DNA of 64,000 nucleotides from Aulostomus chinensis. Taxonomy: Eukaryota; Chordata; Actinopteri; Syngnathiformes; Aulostomidae. The notes under the pieces were generated by a model. That model saw only the letters and a list, made by a program, of their open reading frames with translations, did no database searches and was not told where the DNA came from. The stretch is from contig JBBMOA010000007.1 in the NCBI GenBank assembly GCA_037954235.1, forward strand, positions 24,691,457 to 24,755,456. Direction: 5' to 3'. Below, piece by piece: positions 11,573-23,535 of this stretch. Position 1 is the stretch's first letter. Each line of letters opens with the position of its first letter. The translations under genes and the position numbers were made by a program.

Positions 11573-13745
11573 GTGGTATTACATATGGATGCATTAAAGA
11601 AATTAGACAGCAACACATTGATTTCTGATATCAGTACAGTTTAGAATCATATAAAATTATAGAGTCACTTAATATTTTAAATCAGTTCTATATTGGTGTA
11701 AGTAACTGTGTTGCAACTTTAATTGAACTTTTAACAAGAACAACAAAACCATCTGTTAACTTTTAACCTAAGACCCCTGAAAGTAGTGTTGAAGATATTA
11801 TTGACGTTATGGTTTAAAATCCAACATTAATGCCACTTTTTTTGATTTTTGTTCCAAACTTTACTTATGAAAGATTCAAATGTTTCGTATAGTCGGATAA
11901 TGAATGACTGTCTGTCTGCATGAACACTGTAAACATTCCTCTCCCGTGTTTAAACACACAGATGCAGCAATCTAATTACATTTTAATCTGATACAGTAAT
12001 TCCTAGCGGCTCTTTGAATGGGCTTCATCCTCATCTGGTTTGACAAGATTATGGCTCCGCTAACAGTCAGCTGTTTTCAGTAAACGTATAACTTCCATTT
12101 TCTGATACACATACGAAACTAGCCCAACATCTGGGTGACCCATTTTATGGAATTATGATGACTAATCCCTTCAAAATTTCCAAATTCATGCATACCTTTG
12201 ACTTTCAGATGTTAGCCAGATGTCATAATTACTGAGCATTTTGACATGAGATTGCTTTGTGCTTTTTCTAATGTAGCCATGTTAGTTAATGTCTATTAGA
12301 GTATTTGATTTTCTACAAAACATGTATTCAAAATAAACATCAGAAGCTCAAGTATGAACCAAAACTAGTAGATTTAATATTATTTAATCCAAAATAGAAT
12401 GAAAAGAAATGCATAAATAGCAATAATTATCGATTACTCTTCCAGCAAGAGTAACACCTACCAGTAAGAACTATACATTTATTATTGAGAGGCATATAGA
12501 TACAGCAAGGAGGAGCAGAACATCGTTCATTATTTCTAGACAAAGGACATTAAGGTTATTGCTGGATGATGGAGTTCAACGGAGAGTGATGTCATCGTTT
12601 TTGTGTTTCAGGACCTCTGAATTACTGTATACACCTGATTATATTAATTTCAGTGATGCGATTGAAATATGAATGAATAAAGCAAAACCATTTTTTGTTT
12701 AATGTGGCCATCAGGAAATGCTATAGGGATTTACTGAACTGTCTCAGCCAGTCTGTCAATAACTCTGGCTCTTTTGCTTCTTCTCGTCTTTAATAAAAGA
12801 CACAGAAATTGGCAATTAATAGAGCATTGAATAAAGAAAAATAAGAACAAATAGAAAGCTGAAGGATTTGTTGATCTGTCCCCTTTATCACTGCGATGAC
12901 CCTGACGGAGGTCATAGGTCGGTCTTTAATACTGTTTTCCTTAGCCCTGTTGCACAAGTATCACTAAATTAATACACACGTCAACATTTTTCCAGTCAAC
13001 ATAGTGGGGTATGATCGACGGGTCATTGTTTTGGGCCTCCAGAGCGGTGTGTTTTTGCAACAGGGCTCATGGGATAAAGTTTCATATGAGGGGTGGTCAG
13101 GGAGCAGCCAGTTCACGGGTAGGAGATGGCCACCCACATGGCCTTAGGCCTTAACTCGCTGTATGATGGCTAAATATTATGGATACTTGGCGGCCAGGAA
13201 AATGATCCCCATCAGAGTGATTAAATTATTAGACACTCACTGAATACACACAACCCACACCATGTGAAGGCACCGACCTTAAAAAAAACCAACGACTACA
13301 TCTTAAACCAAATCTTGACATGTCATTTTCATAACAAGTACAGGCAAGTGTCTTTAAGTGGGTTCATATTTATAACACAGCCTGTGATGGCATTTCATCC
13401 TGTGGCTTTAATCACTTGGCCATTGACCTTGTCTCAGTAGGAGCTTTCATCAGCTGTGTTATCAGCCTCCATCTCCTCTCCTGGCTGGTTGTGTGGGTGG
13501 TCTTGGTACTACTAGACCACCACAGTGTTTCTCACACACCTGTCATTACCCACTCATATCATGGTGATTGATTATAATGACCTCCTTCCATTCAGATTAA
13601 TGTATGTGCAGTGCTATCAATGCTTTAAGAAATTGGGCCTTATCTACTTCCACATCCCCTCGTTTTGCACGTGTTCCTCACTTATTGTCTCCTTAAAAAG
13701 GGAAATAATGTAACCCTGGCTCTGTGTTTGTATTGTGTTCTACAG

Positions 13746-13872
13746 GAGATTGTGCTGGTGCTGTTCTTTGGCACAGAGTATGTGGTCCGGCTGTGGTCGG
13801 CAGGCTGTCGCAGCAAATATGCAGGCATCAAAGGACGCCTCCGCTTTATCAGGAAGCCTATCTCGATCATAG
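13746..13872 (+). CDS. kcnq1: kcnq1 exon 3: S2, S2-S3 loop, start of S3
   Basis: The exon is 127 nt, the same as human exon 3 (human residues about 160-202). The frame gives EIVLVLFFGTEYVVRLWSAG for helix S2, including the conserved acidic residue of EYVVRLW that serves the charge-transfer region, then CRSKYAGIKGRLRFIRKPIS for the basic S2-S3 cytosolic linker, and the first residues of S3. The acceptor is TTCTACAG and the donor ATAG|GTGCAC, leaving one base of the Asp codon. The linker basic residues, linked in KCNQ channels to phosphoinositide sensitivity, are kept. Confidence 0.97.
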
Positions 13873-14024
13873 GTGCACCTGGCATTTTGCTTTATTCCAA
13901 ATAATACAATGGAGTTGATGATTTGGTCTTGTAACTCACCCACAGAGATAATTTGAACAACCTAAGGCTTTAGTTGTTTACACTGTTTTATTTAACTCAG
14001 TCTGAACCTGAATTTCTCTCACAG
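13873..14024 (+). other. kcnq1: kcnq1 intron 3
   Basis: A short 152-bp intron from GTGCAC to TCTCTCACAG. No other feature is seen. Confidence 0.95.
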
Positions 14025-14103
14025 ACTTGATAGTGGTCATAGCCTCCATCATTGTGCTCGGCGTAGGCTCCAATGGCCAAGTTTTTGCCACATCTGCCAT
14101 CAG
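14025..14103 (+). CDS. kcnq1: kcnq1 exon 4: S3 and start of S4
   Basis: The exon is 79 nt, equal to human exon 4 (residues about 202-228). With the preceding G it reads DLIVVIASIIVLGVGSNGQ and continues VFATSAI. This is helix S3, the short S3-S4 loop and the first turn of S4. The acceptor is TCTCACAG and the donor CAG|GTAAGA. Ile and Gly replace Val and Cys of the human S3 (VVLCVG there, IVLGVG here), which are conservative changes. The exon ends within the first S4 arginine codon (AG|G). Confidence 0.97.
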
Positions 14104-15273
<1,170 letters not shown>

Positions 15274-15414
15274 GAGCTGATCACCACCCTTTATATCGGT
15301 TTCCTGGGTCTGATCTTCTCCTCGTACTTTGTGTACTTGGCGGAGAAAGATGCTGTGGATGAGGAGGGCAAGACTGGCTTCTCCAGCTATGCTGATGCCC
15401 TGTGGTGGGGTGTG
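15274..15414 (+). CDS. kcnq1: kcnq1 exon 6: S5, turret and pore helix
   Basis: The exon is 141 nt, equal to human exon 6 (residues about 261-307). It encodes ELITTLYIGFLGLIFSSYF and VYLAEKD (helix S5), the extracellular turret AVDEEGKTGFSS, and YADALWWGV (the pore helix). The splice is in phase 0 at both ends, with donor GTG|GTAAGG. The turret differs from human: the Asn-Glu-Ser glycosylation sequon at human residue 289 reads Asp-Glu-Glu here, so that site is absent. The pore-helix WW pair that supports the filter is kept. Confidence 0.98.
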
Positions 15415-17851
15415 GTAAGGAAACTTAATGAGAAATTGAAGAGAAAGTTCATTTGAAATGCATACATTAATGGGATCCATGCAATGCGACTTCCTGGCGT
15501 AGCTTATATACTTGAAGGGCCCCATCATATGCACATTTAAACAGATTTTTCTCTTCAAAGAGGCTTAACAAATTACCTGTACAATACACTTTCAAGTGGA
15601 GGCTAAGCTGGAAAAATGGAGATGGCTGACCACCCTGGTTAGACCAATTATTACCTTCCTTGTGTTTGCTTCTCTGCCTTGCATGTGCATGTGTTGCTGC
15701 AACACTTGGCACAGTGTTGTGTTGATGCTTTTTGTGTTCAGAGAAGGTTTTGCCCATTTGCCTCTGTATGGAGGCTCAAGTTTCCAGAGCAGTTAATTAA
15801 ACATTTGAATTGAAAGCACAGAGTAATGAGAAACCTATGGCGGTCTTGTGCAGGGGATCAGTGTGCCACAAAGAGAAGGTAATAAACCATTCACCTTTGG
15901 ACTCTTTGGCTCATAGAACTTTTAGAGCACCAATATAAAGTGTCAGTTCCCTTAATTAAAACTTTAATTGTGGGATTACTACCTTTATGTAATGAGGGTT
16001 AGAGGGGTCACAGTGCTCTGTTCACTTTTCCCTGGAAATTCTAACAAAACTCGCATTTGTGTCTGCTCACAATGTGGAGGACAGAATAACCGCAGGGGAT
16101 TTGCAGCATTTTGTTTTTCTGAGTCAATAAAGTCATGATATGTTATTCCAGAACGATTTGTCAGGTGTGTGTGTGTGTTTGCGTGTGTATGATGAAAATG
16201 ACATTGTGCTGAGTGGTCAAAACATTGAGCTCTCCCACGTTTTTCTTCCCCTGGCATGATTTCCAAATCGGGATGTGCAGGTGCGAGACACAGCTGGAGG
16301 ACAAGCCAATGCCATGATTCATATCCCTGTCTTTTCTCTCACTCTGCAACCCCCAGCCCCTTCCCTCCTCCTCTTCTCTCTTGCCAAATTGCTGAATGTT
16401 AGGTAATGGCTACTTAATCATTTAACTTCATCTAGAACACATGTGAAGGGGAAAATCAGAGCTGAAAGCTAATAGTAGACAACTTGTTGTACATAGGAAG
16501 ACTCTGCTCATGCACAATTTGAATTATGTACTTATGAAGACGGTAAAGTATAAATGGCACAGAGATTAGCATCCAGTAGTGAATACACAACATTAATATA
16601 CTCAAATATTTCTTACATTCTATTTTGAAACAAAGGATGTGACCTATGTGTAGACATGAAGAGGTTTTTGCCACACACACTTTAATTATAACCCTACAGT
16701 TTGAATGAGACGGGTGTTTTTTGAGTGGACCATTCCACTCTTGATGGTCAGAAGGACATTGTTTAGTCATCGGATTTGTGGATGAGGGATTAAAACCCCC
16801 ACTACTCCACCCACCCCCAACACCCACCCTCCCATCCTTCCCACCCTTGCTCCTTCTCTTTTTTCCTCTCTCTCTTTCTCCAAAAGCCTTTTTAAGTATC
16901 TCACCTTACATCAGCCGCTTTGTGTTAGCACACAGCGGCGACTCACGCAGCGATACCCCATAGACATCCACAGTAAGCCAAGTGTGTTCTGAATGTGTCA
17001 GAATTGGCTCGGCTTTCAGAGAGGGTGTACATGCAAATGCAAGAGGTATTTGTAACCACCCCCACTACCCCCACCCGGCGAATTCCTACACTCACTAAGG
17101 ATTAGTGGTTTTGGAATCTTATTCCCTTTGAGGAGCAGAGCCTCAAATGCCCTGGCCATCGTTGACAGTTGTGGAGCAAGGCCAGAATGGTTGATGAGCT
17201 TCCTCTTTTCTTGTGTAACTACTGTTATAGACTGTCATGGTAAAGCTTGTAGTGCTCCTCACAGACAGTTCATTAAAAAGGATTAGAGATCTTTCATATT
17301 ATTGTGACTCAGGTTTTCTTTGAAATGAAATCCTCTAAATGAAATGGGAAAATATGTTACATCAAAATTACTCAGGAAGAACCAAGACTATTTTGGCCCA
17401 AGTATATGTATCAGTGGGAAGATCCAGGAGATCTTTCATGACTTATCAGTCGGCTTTTATTAAATTTTTGTGAATTTAGCTGGAAATAATCACTGACCAG
17501 GAAAAAAATCCTGATAAATTTGTATCCCTATATTTCTATATCTATATCTAGATATAGATATATATCTCAGAATATTGAATATTGGACAGGTCTGAACTGT
17601 CTTCATGCCTCTGTGTTATTTATGTTTGATTTACATCAGTAATATCCAGCCGAAGTAAAATATCTTGAAATGAACTCATCTCTGGTGGAAGCTGGTAGCA
17701 GGTAGCCATTTAGCTATGAGGCTTTTGCTCCCTCTGTGAGGTTTGACTCTTGGGAGCATGTCTGTACTGTAATTAGACTTCTTGTGTCAGTGAAAGGACA
17801 TGCATATTATTGAGAAGTCATGTAGGCGAACGTCATCTTCTCTCTCCGCAG
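15415..17851 (+). other. kcnq1: kcnq1 intron 6
   Basis: A 2437-bp intron from GTAAGG to CTCTCCGCAG. It carries a short GT tract (about 16164-16189), pyrimidine-rich stretches around 16345-16385 and 16800-16885, and a perfect 26-bp AT-rich palindrome at 17537-17562. No gene is seen. Confidence 0.92.
17537..17562. repeat. Perfect 26-bp AT-rich palindrome
   Basis: Thirteen bases on each side of the centre (17549/17550, CT|AG) are fully complementary with no loop. It is a two-fold symmetric TATA/GATATA-type sequence able to extrude a cruciform. It probably arose in a short AT microsatellite. Confidence 0.9.
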
Positions 17852-17962
17852 GTGACCGTGACAACAATTGGCTATGGAGACAAGATCCCTCAAACATGGA
17901 TCGGAAAGGCCATCGCCTCCTGCTTCAGCGTCTTCGCCATCTCCTTTTTTGCTTTGCCTGCA
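17852..17962 (+). CDS. kcnq1: kcnq1 exon 7: selectivity filter and S6
   Basis: The exon is 111 nt, equal to human exon 7 (residues about 308-344). It reads VTVTTIGYGDKIPQTWIGKA then IASCFSVFAISFFALPA. TIGYGD is the K+ selectivity filter and FFALPA(G) is the S6 hinge, completed by the first codon of exon 8. It is phase 0 at both ends. The donor is unusually poor: GCA|GTAAAT has A at -1 and A at +5. In human the same last base is G, and its change to A (c.1032G>A, Ala344Ala) is a known long-QT splice variant. No alternative in-frame GT nearby would preserve the PAG hinge. Confidence 0.97.
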
Positions 17963-18316
17963 GTAAATATTACTTTACTTCGATTTGCAATGCAATTCAT
18001 GAGCAGTAAGAAAATACTTGATGCACTTTTGACGGATCTCTGTTTCACATCATGTTTATTCTGCCTCAAGTAGTCTCAACTTTATCAGCTCTTATGGTTT
18101 GATTGAGAGATTTAGTAAAGACATCTTTTTTGTGAGATGATGCATAATGCCTTTGCGACCTTTATCACTGTTCTCATGTAATAGCACATCAGTATTTACA
18201 TTTACAGATCTGTATCTTTAAATATGTCTTTGATACTGTGCATCAATATTTCCCACTCTTGCACTTAATTATGAATATTGCAGGGTAAAAGTATAGTTTA
18301 ATTTTCTTTTGATCAG
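17963..18316 (+). other. kcnq1: kcnq1 intron 7
   Basis: A 354-bp intron with the weak donor GTAAAT and an acceptor ending TTTTCTTTTGATCAG. No other feature is seen. Confidence 0.93.
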
Positions 18317-18412
18317 GGAATCTTGGGATCAGGCTTTGCGCTGAAGGTCCAACAGAAGCAGAGGCAGAAGCACTTCAACCGTCAGATCCCTGCTGCTGCC
18401 TCCCTCATCCAG
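18317..18412 (+). CDS. kcnq1: kcnq1 exon 8: end of S6 and helix A
   Basis: The exon is 96 nt, equal to human exon 8 (residues about 345-376). It reads GILGSGFALKVQQKQRQKHF and NRQIPAAASLIQ, the end of S6, the basic proximal C-terminus (K/R/H residues implicated in PIP2 binding in KCNQ1) and the start of helix A with the IQ calmodulin site. It is phase 0 at both ends, with donor CAG|GTACAT. The sequence is essentially identical to human. Confidence 0.98.
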
Positions 18413-19227
18413 GTACATTTCTGGACTGATCATGTACAACAATAGTGTGAGGCATCTTTATCCGGCTTTTCATAACAGACGACCTCTTTTAATATATCAT
18501 CATACGAGCGGAATATGTCACATCTCCAAGTAAAAATGAAAGCGTTGCATGAATACACGGATATTAAAATGTGTGTGCTTTCAAGCTTTACATAATCCAC
18601 AAGACGCACATGAAAGACCAGGACAAAGACCGTCATTCAGCGATTTAATAGTGAACAGTTTGTATTGGAGCATGAACATGGCTTTAATCTTTTTGATCCC
18701 CACACTACTGAAAGGTGCAAACTAGTGCTTTCCACATCATACTGCTGTTAACTTCAGCAAACATTGGAAGCCGAACAAAGAAAATAATCATCTTTGTTGC
18801 CGGGAAATTCCTCCTGAGCCATAAAAAAAAAGTGAACCGTATCCCATTTGCCAAGACTGAGATAGAAGGCAAACATCTTTAGCCAAGAGCTAACCAGTAC
18901 AAGGATCGCAGCGACCCTGAAAACACAGAAACAGAGGCCACTGTAGTAAACCTGCAACTACACACTATCTTTCATTTCCTCTTTAATGATGCAATAAGAA
19001 TTTGATGTTTATTGTTGCTTTACCCTAATGCAATCAGTAGATGAGAATTAATATGGAGTACAGACGTTCATGTAAAAATATGAAAGTAAATAGTGTTTAC
19101 TGATGTCCTTGAACTTCTGGCTCGAGCTCAGTTCACTGTAAGGTGCCATTTGATTAATAATACCAGGTTAAGTGAATCCCTGCCTATCTTCACTCGTGCT
19201 CTGTGTTTTGTGACCTTTGCTCCTCAG
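18413..19227 (+). other. kcnq1: kcnq1 intron 8
   Basis: An 815-bp intron from GTACAT to TTTGCTCCTCAG. Nothing else recognised. Confidence 0.92.
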
Positions 19228-19365
19228 ACACTTTGGAGGTGCTACGCAGCAGAGAAACCCGGTGGCTGCGCTGCTACGTGGAAAATGTATGTCCTAACTC
19301 CCGAGGCTGTTACCACAGTAGAAACGGACAACTCCAATCCTAACGTCAGGAAGTTGAACATCTCG
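19228..19365 (+). CDS. kcnq1: kcnq1 exon 9: rest of helix A and start of A-B linker
   Basis: The exon is 138 nt (46 codons), against 123 nt (41 codons) in human exon 9, a difference in whole codons. It begins TLWRCYAAEKPGGCAATWKM, matching human TAWRCYAAENPDSSTWKI, so the calmodulin-binding end of helix A is clear. The rest, YVLTPEAVTTVETDNSNPNV and RKLNIS, is a diverged, Ser/Thr/Asn-rich linker. The acceptor is GCTCCTCAG and the donor TCG|GTAATT. Leu replaces Ala after IQT in the IQ segment. The linker is poorly conserved across the family, so its divergence is expected. Confidence 0.94.
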
Positions 19366-19604
19366 GTAATTGTTCAGTTTCATTCACATTAAACTACAAA
19401 GGCATGGGGATTGTTTGGTTCATGGATTGCACATTTTACTATTACAGTTGATTTACTTTCTTCAAAAGGACAGGAGAAGTGTTTCCTCTTGAAGCCCCTC
19501 CCATATACAAGTTATGCATAAGCATGTCTTTGATGATGCGGGGTAGGGCGCCGACCTTGTGACATCCTGGCTTTGATCTAACCAGAAGCATTTTATAACA
19601 TCTT

Positions 19605-19678
<74 letters not shown>

Positions 19679-22510
19679 TCTCTCTCCCTCCCTCTATCCA
19701 TTGTGCCCCTTAACTTTGATCTGTCAAAGATTAAACCACCCAGAAAAATAACAAAATCAAATCTTTGAGGAAATTTCAGCAACTAGGGGACTTTCATTCG
19801 AAAATAATAACAAAGGATGTAGTTTGATGATGTCGTTAAGTATAGAAGGATCGTGAGAGTTGTGAAACATGTTGCCAATCACTAGTCGCACAAGCAGAGT
19901 TCATGTTCACCAGATGCAATGTGTTAAAATTTAAATCATGACATGTTTAGTTGTGTCCCATATATGCAATGTTATTGGATTTTAAGAATCATCAATGAAC
20001 TTGCTCACGTGGATGAATGATTAACCCTGCTGTTGTTGTAGCAAACATTGTGCAACAAATGCAGCTATCTGTACTCTGTTAAAAGTAAAAATGGCTTCAT
20101 GAGCTTGTTCGCTGTTGGAATGACACCACTGACGGACAAACCTTGAACAAAATAATGGTTTTCTCTGGTTAAATGTGAACAAATTCATAAAATTAAGTGG
20201 AACTGCTTTTAGAGATTTAAATGTGCAAATATTACATCTTATACTTGTAAATTCAAATAATATAACAGTAAATTTACATATTTCTTGAGTGTAGAATTTT
20301 AAATGATGCTTGTGGCGTTGAGATGAAGAACATCAAGGACTACAAACGAGCGCTGTCAGAATCAACCGTTGGAGTGTGATTCTGAGACTGAAGGTGCATT
20401 TGCATACGTCCGTCCCACACCGTATTGTCTCCATGTCCATTTCACCTTTCGCAACAATATTAGCTATGTTGTGCTTAGGCCATACAGCATAAAAGGGGAA
20501 GTTACATTCCCACAAATATACACACACCCGGAAGAACACACAGCACACAAAAAGCACACACATAGCAGCCCCCCCTTTCCTCCCCAGGCCTGACTCCATC
20601 AGGATGACTCGACGCCTTTGTCTCCACTGGACAAAGACTCAGTCAGTTGAGATGATGTCACCGCCGTCTTTCTCATGGGAGTAAACCTTTGTCTAGTAGA
20701 ACAACAACAAAAAAATCTTTGTGTAGCATTGAACCCACATGTATTGGAGAGAATGAAGGTTGCTTCCGCTCTTTTCTCCATGTGACTTTCTTGTTGGACT
20801 TTCCTCCCTTTTTTTTGTCCTCTGCCCATATTCCTCTCCTGTTTCGTAAAGAGACTCCTTTCCTTCACTCTGGATGTATTTTCCTCTGCACCTCTTAGAA
20901 TTGTCTTTTTCTCACTTGATCCCTTTCAAATTGGTTTACCGGAGCTCCAGACTAGCTTTTTCCTCAGTGAAAATTTTTAGGACCTTCAGCAGAAAATGTC
21001 GGTGCGCCAGTTGCCTAAAAATTCAATGCTGCAAATTCAGATTTTTTTCTCTTCTTAACTGTGTCACTGACAATTTTTTTTGAAATTGAAATTAAACAGA
21101 ATGACAAAATTCCCAATGTCAGGGTGAAGCCACTAACCAGCTGCAGTGTTGGGTATTTTAGGAATTGATTTATTTTATCCTTTAACCTGGTAAACTTTGT
21201 TTCCTCCCTCTCCATTAGTCTGTTTATTTATCTTCCTCTCTCTTAATCTTAGTCTCAGTTTCTGTGACTTCTTGAATTTCCATCTTACTTTCTCTTTTCT
21301 TTTCTTTTTACCTTCCCGTTTTGCCCTCATATGAATCCCCCCACTGCCTCTCCCTCTCCTAATGAGTCATTCAGACGTCTGGTACTTGGATTGAACTGCT
21401 GGCCACTTGTCAATGTGGAAGTCTGATCCACTGAGTCCAAATAATTGAGCTTCTATAAAGGCCGCGTCCATGACGTCTGTGCGGGTCAGCTGGTCTGAGG
21501 ACGGAACTGGAGGCACCATTTAGGTCCTTAGAAACTCCCTGACTCACTCGTACATAACTATGATGTCATTACCAAAAAAAAGAGATTTAACAGGTGCAGT
21601 TTATGTCACAGGCAAGCATTTGTAAGATGATATTCCGTTCATAAAGGAAATAATGTTTCTTTGTAATTCAGTATTTGTGGTATAATGTAGATTTTTAACC
21701 CTTGGGTTAAATTCAGACAAATGATTTAGCTGTCAGGCTCTGCTCAGATGGTCTCAGTGCTCGTCGCTGACTTTTCCCCTAAAAACCTGTGCTTAAGTAG
21801 AAAAATCTAGGAGCACGTAAAGGAAACGAAAAAGCATCGATTAATTATTGATTAATTTTCCTCAGTAAAGGCATGTGAAGAGACATGCAGGCTGAAAAAA
21901 ATAATTTAGGTGAATACAAAAGTATACACTATTAGTTATTTCTGCTTCAAAATGTATTCCTTGACAAAGTTTGTATTCTTCAACAGTATAAATTGTGTAA
22001 GAAGTACTCTGGACTCTGAGCTCACTGGGTGCATGTGACCTGTAGACACTCATTTTTGCTGATGAGTAAAAATGATAAACTATGAGTGTGGGATTTAAAT
22101 TAATTCAATTGACAACCTTAGTTGATTTAACAAGTGTATGCCTTTTCTTCGGTTTCCAGGTACTGTGGTTTGTCAGTACCTCTGGTCCAGACTGTCCCGC
22201 CACTTCTTAGGTCGAGCACTTTCCTGTAGTCCACCGTCACCTCCATCAGCTTGAGCGTGACTTTGCCCAACTGCCAGCTGCTCGGTGTCTCTGTCTTTCT
22301 GAATTCAAAGTGGATTGAGAATAGAACTAAAATCTCTGTCTGTACCTGTATTGCATGCTGACATTCATGGATATCCAAGCAGTTTTTCTCCATTAATTGT
22401 GATTAATCATATCTGTCATCTGTTACTGAATGTTTGGATCTTTTGAATATCTTTAGCTGTTGGTGTAGAAATCCTACTGAATATTTGGGTTTTTGTTTCT
22501 TGTATGACAG
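19366..22510 (+). other. kcnq1: kcnq1 intron 9
   Basis: A 3145-bp intron from GTAATT to TTGTATGACAG. It has a long CT repeat (19609-19694) and generally pyrimidine-rich DNA around 21200-21360. No gene or mobile element is recognised. Confidence 0.9.
19609..19694. repeat. (CT)n microsatellite
   Basis: About 85 bp of CT repeats with one TAT interruption and a CCCTCCCTC tail, in intron 9. On the opposite strand it produces a spurious Arg/Glu-rich reading frame. Confidence 0.96.
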
Positions 22511-22679
22511 AAAAAGGGGACTAAGAGGAGGTTGAAGTCGTCCCGCGGTAACGGCTTGATAAGCGTGGCCTCCGAGAGGGCTGTATCAATACCTCAGATT
22601 ACCTACGACCACATAGAGGACTCGGTGGAGAAGAGAGATGTCTCCTTCTTTGTGGAGGAGCCAAGTGGGTCTGTTGAAG
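22511..22679 (+). CDS. kcnq1: kcnq1 exon 10: A-B linker
   Basis: The exon is 169 nt (56 codons plus one base), against 142 nt in human; both leave phase 1. It reads KKGTKRRLKSSRGNGLISVA, SERAVSIPQITYDHIEDSVE and KRDVSFFVEEPSGSVE. The lysine-rich start and the SIPQITYD core align with human VKKKKFKL... and TVPHITCD, supporting exon identity despite low overall similarity. The acceptor is TGTATGACAG and the donor GAAG|GTACTG. The basic cluster followed by an acidic, Ser-rich stretch is typical of this cytosolic, regulated linker. Confidence 0.9.
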
Positions 22680-23535
22680 GTACTGGAAATGCACCGCTTC
22701 CATGTTACTCTAATGCACCATGACAGATTCCAGATTATAATCAAATCGGCATCAAGGTCACTCAGCCTTGGGCTTGTTAAAACGAGTGCGCATTTTTCGT
22801 ATAAGACCAAGCGAATCACCTCTCCTCCAAGACCTCCCCCGCCTCGGACAAGTAAATCGCCAACATTATACATGATTACTGCTCGATCAAGCTGACTTCA
22901 TCTTGACTGACCTCTCAGTAACAGAGTTTCATTAAAACCCTGACACCTCAGAAAGCCGTTTTCTGGATATCACTGCGGAGCTATCTTTGACATTTTAATG
23001 CAGTTGAAGGCCAGCTGGCAGTGAAGAAGGCGTCATGTGGAGGATATTTAAGGAAGCAAATGAACTGCAGTATGAAACCAACTTTGTTTCTGTTCCTTTT
23101 AATACAATTTTGTTTGATGAAAATAATATGTGTTGAGGGCCATGAAATGAGCTCATGCTGCCTTCAAAGCCGAGGAAATCCATTATTTCAGTAAAAGTTC
23201 AATGTGTTTTTGTATTCAGACCCAAATAAGTCTGAGATAATGGCAGTTTTATGGCACTTACTTGGCTGTTAGTTTGAACTTTTCTGTTGGCAAGTGTCAG
23301 CCATCCCTATTTTGAATGTGTGAAATTAAATATTCTAGATAAACTTAAAATAAATCCAATGAAAAATTGTGTTGCCAGCTGCCAGAGTCACCGCAAAAAA
23401 CTAGAAACCAGCATTTTACTGTTACACGAACTTACTTTAGATCTGAAACATGCAAAACTTGGTGTCTTATTCAAAGGTGTTTCAGTATTTTAACTTTCCT
23501 GATTTGATTCATTGATTGATTCATTGCATTGGAAC

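Larger units (their letters stand above)
9319..13745 (+). other. kcnq1: kcnq1 intron 2
   Basis: A 4427-bp intron from GTGAGT to TTCTACAG. It contains an 81-bp CA microsatellite (10741-10821), a tRNA-derived SINE (11248-11572) and a 12-bp perfect inverted repeat pair (12943-12954 and 13056-13067). No exon or RNA gene is supported in the rest. Confidence 0.9.

Noticed and set aside
19462..19782. Arg/Glu-rich or Ser/Leu-rich open frames over CT/GA repeats (also at 35410-35748, 52734-53010 and 63411-63794).
   Set aside because: Low-complexity translations of CT/GA microsatellites.
22860..22905. Short frame containing Lys-Ser-Pro-Thr-Leu, reminiscent of human exon 11 (VRKSPTLLEV).
   Set aside because: It is followed by a stop, lacks a suitable acceptor, and the true exon 11 with VRK...RANSITDELD is found at 28321-28438.
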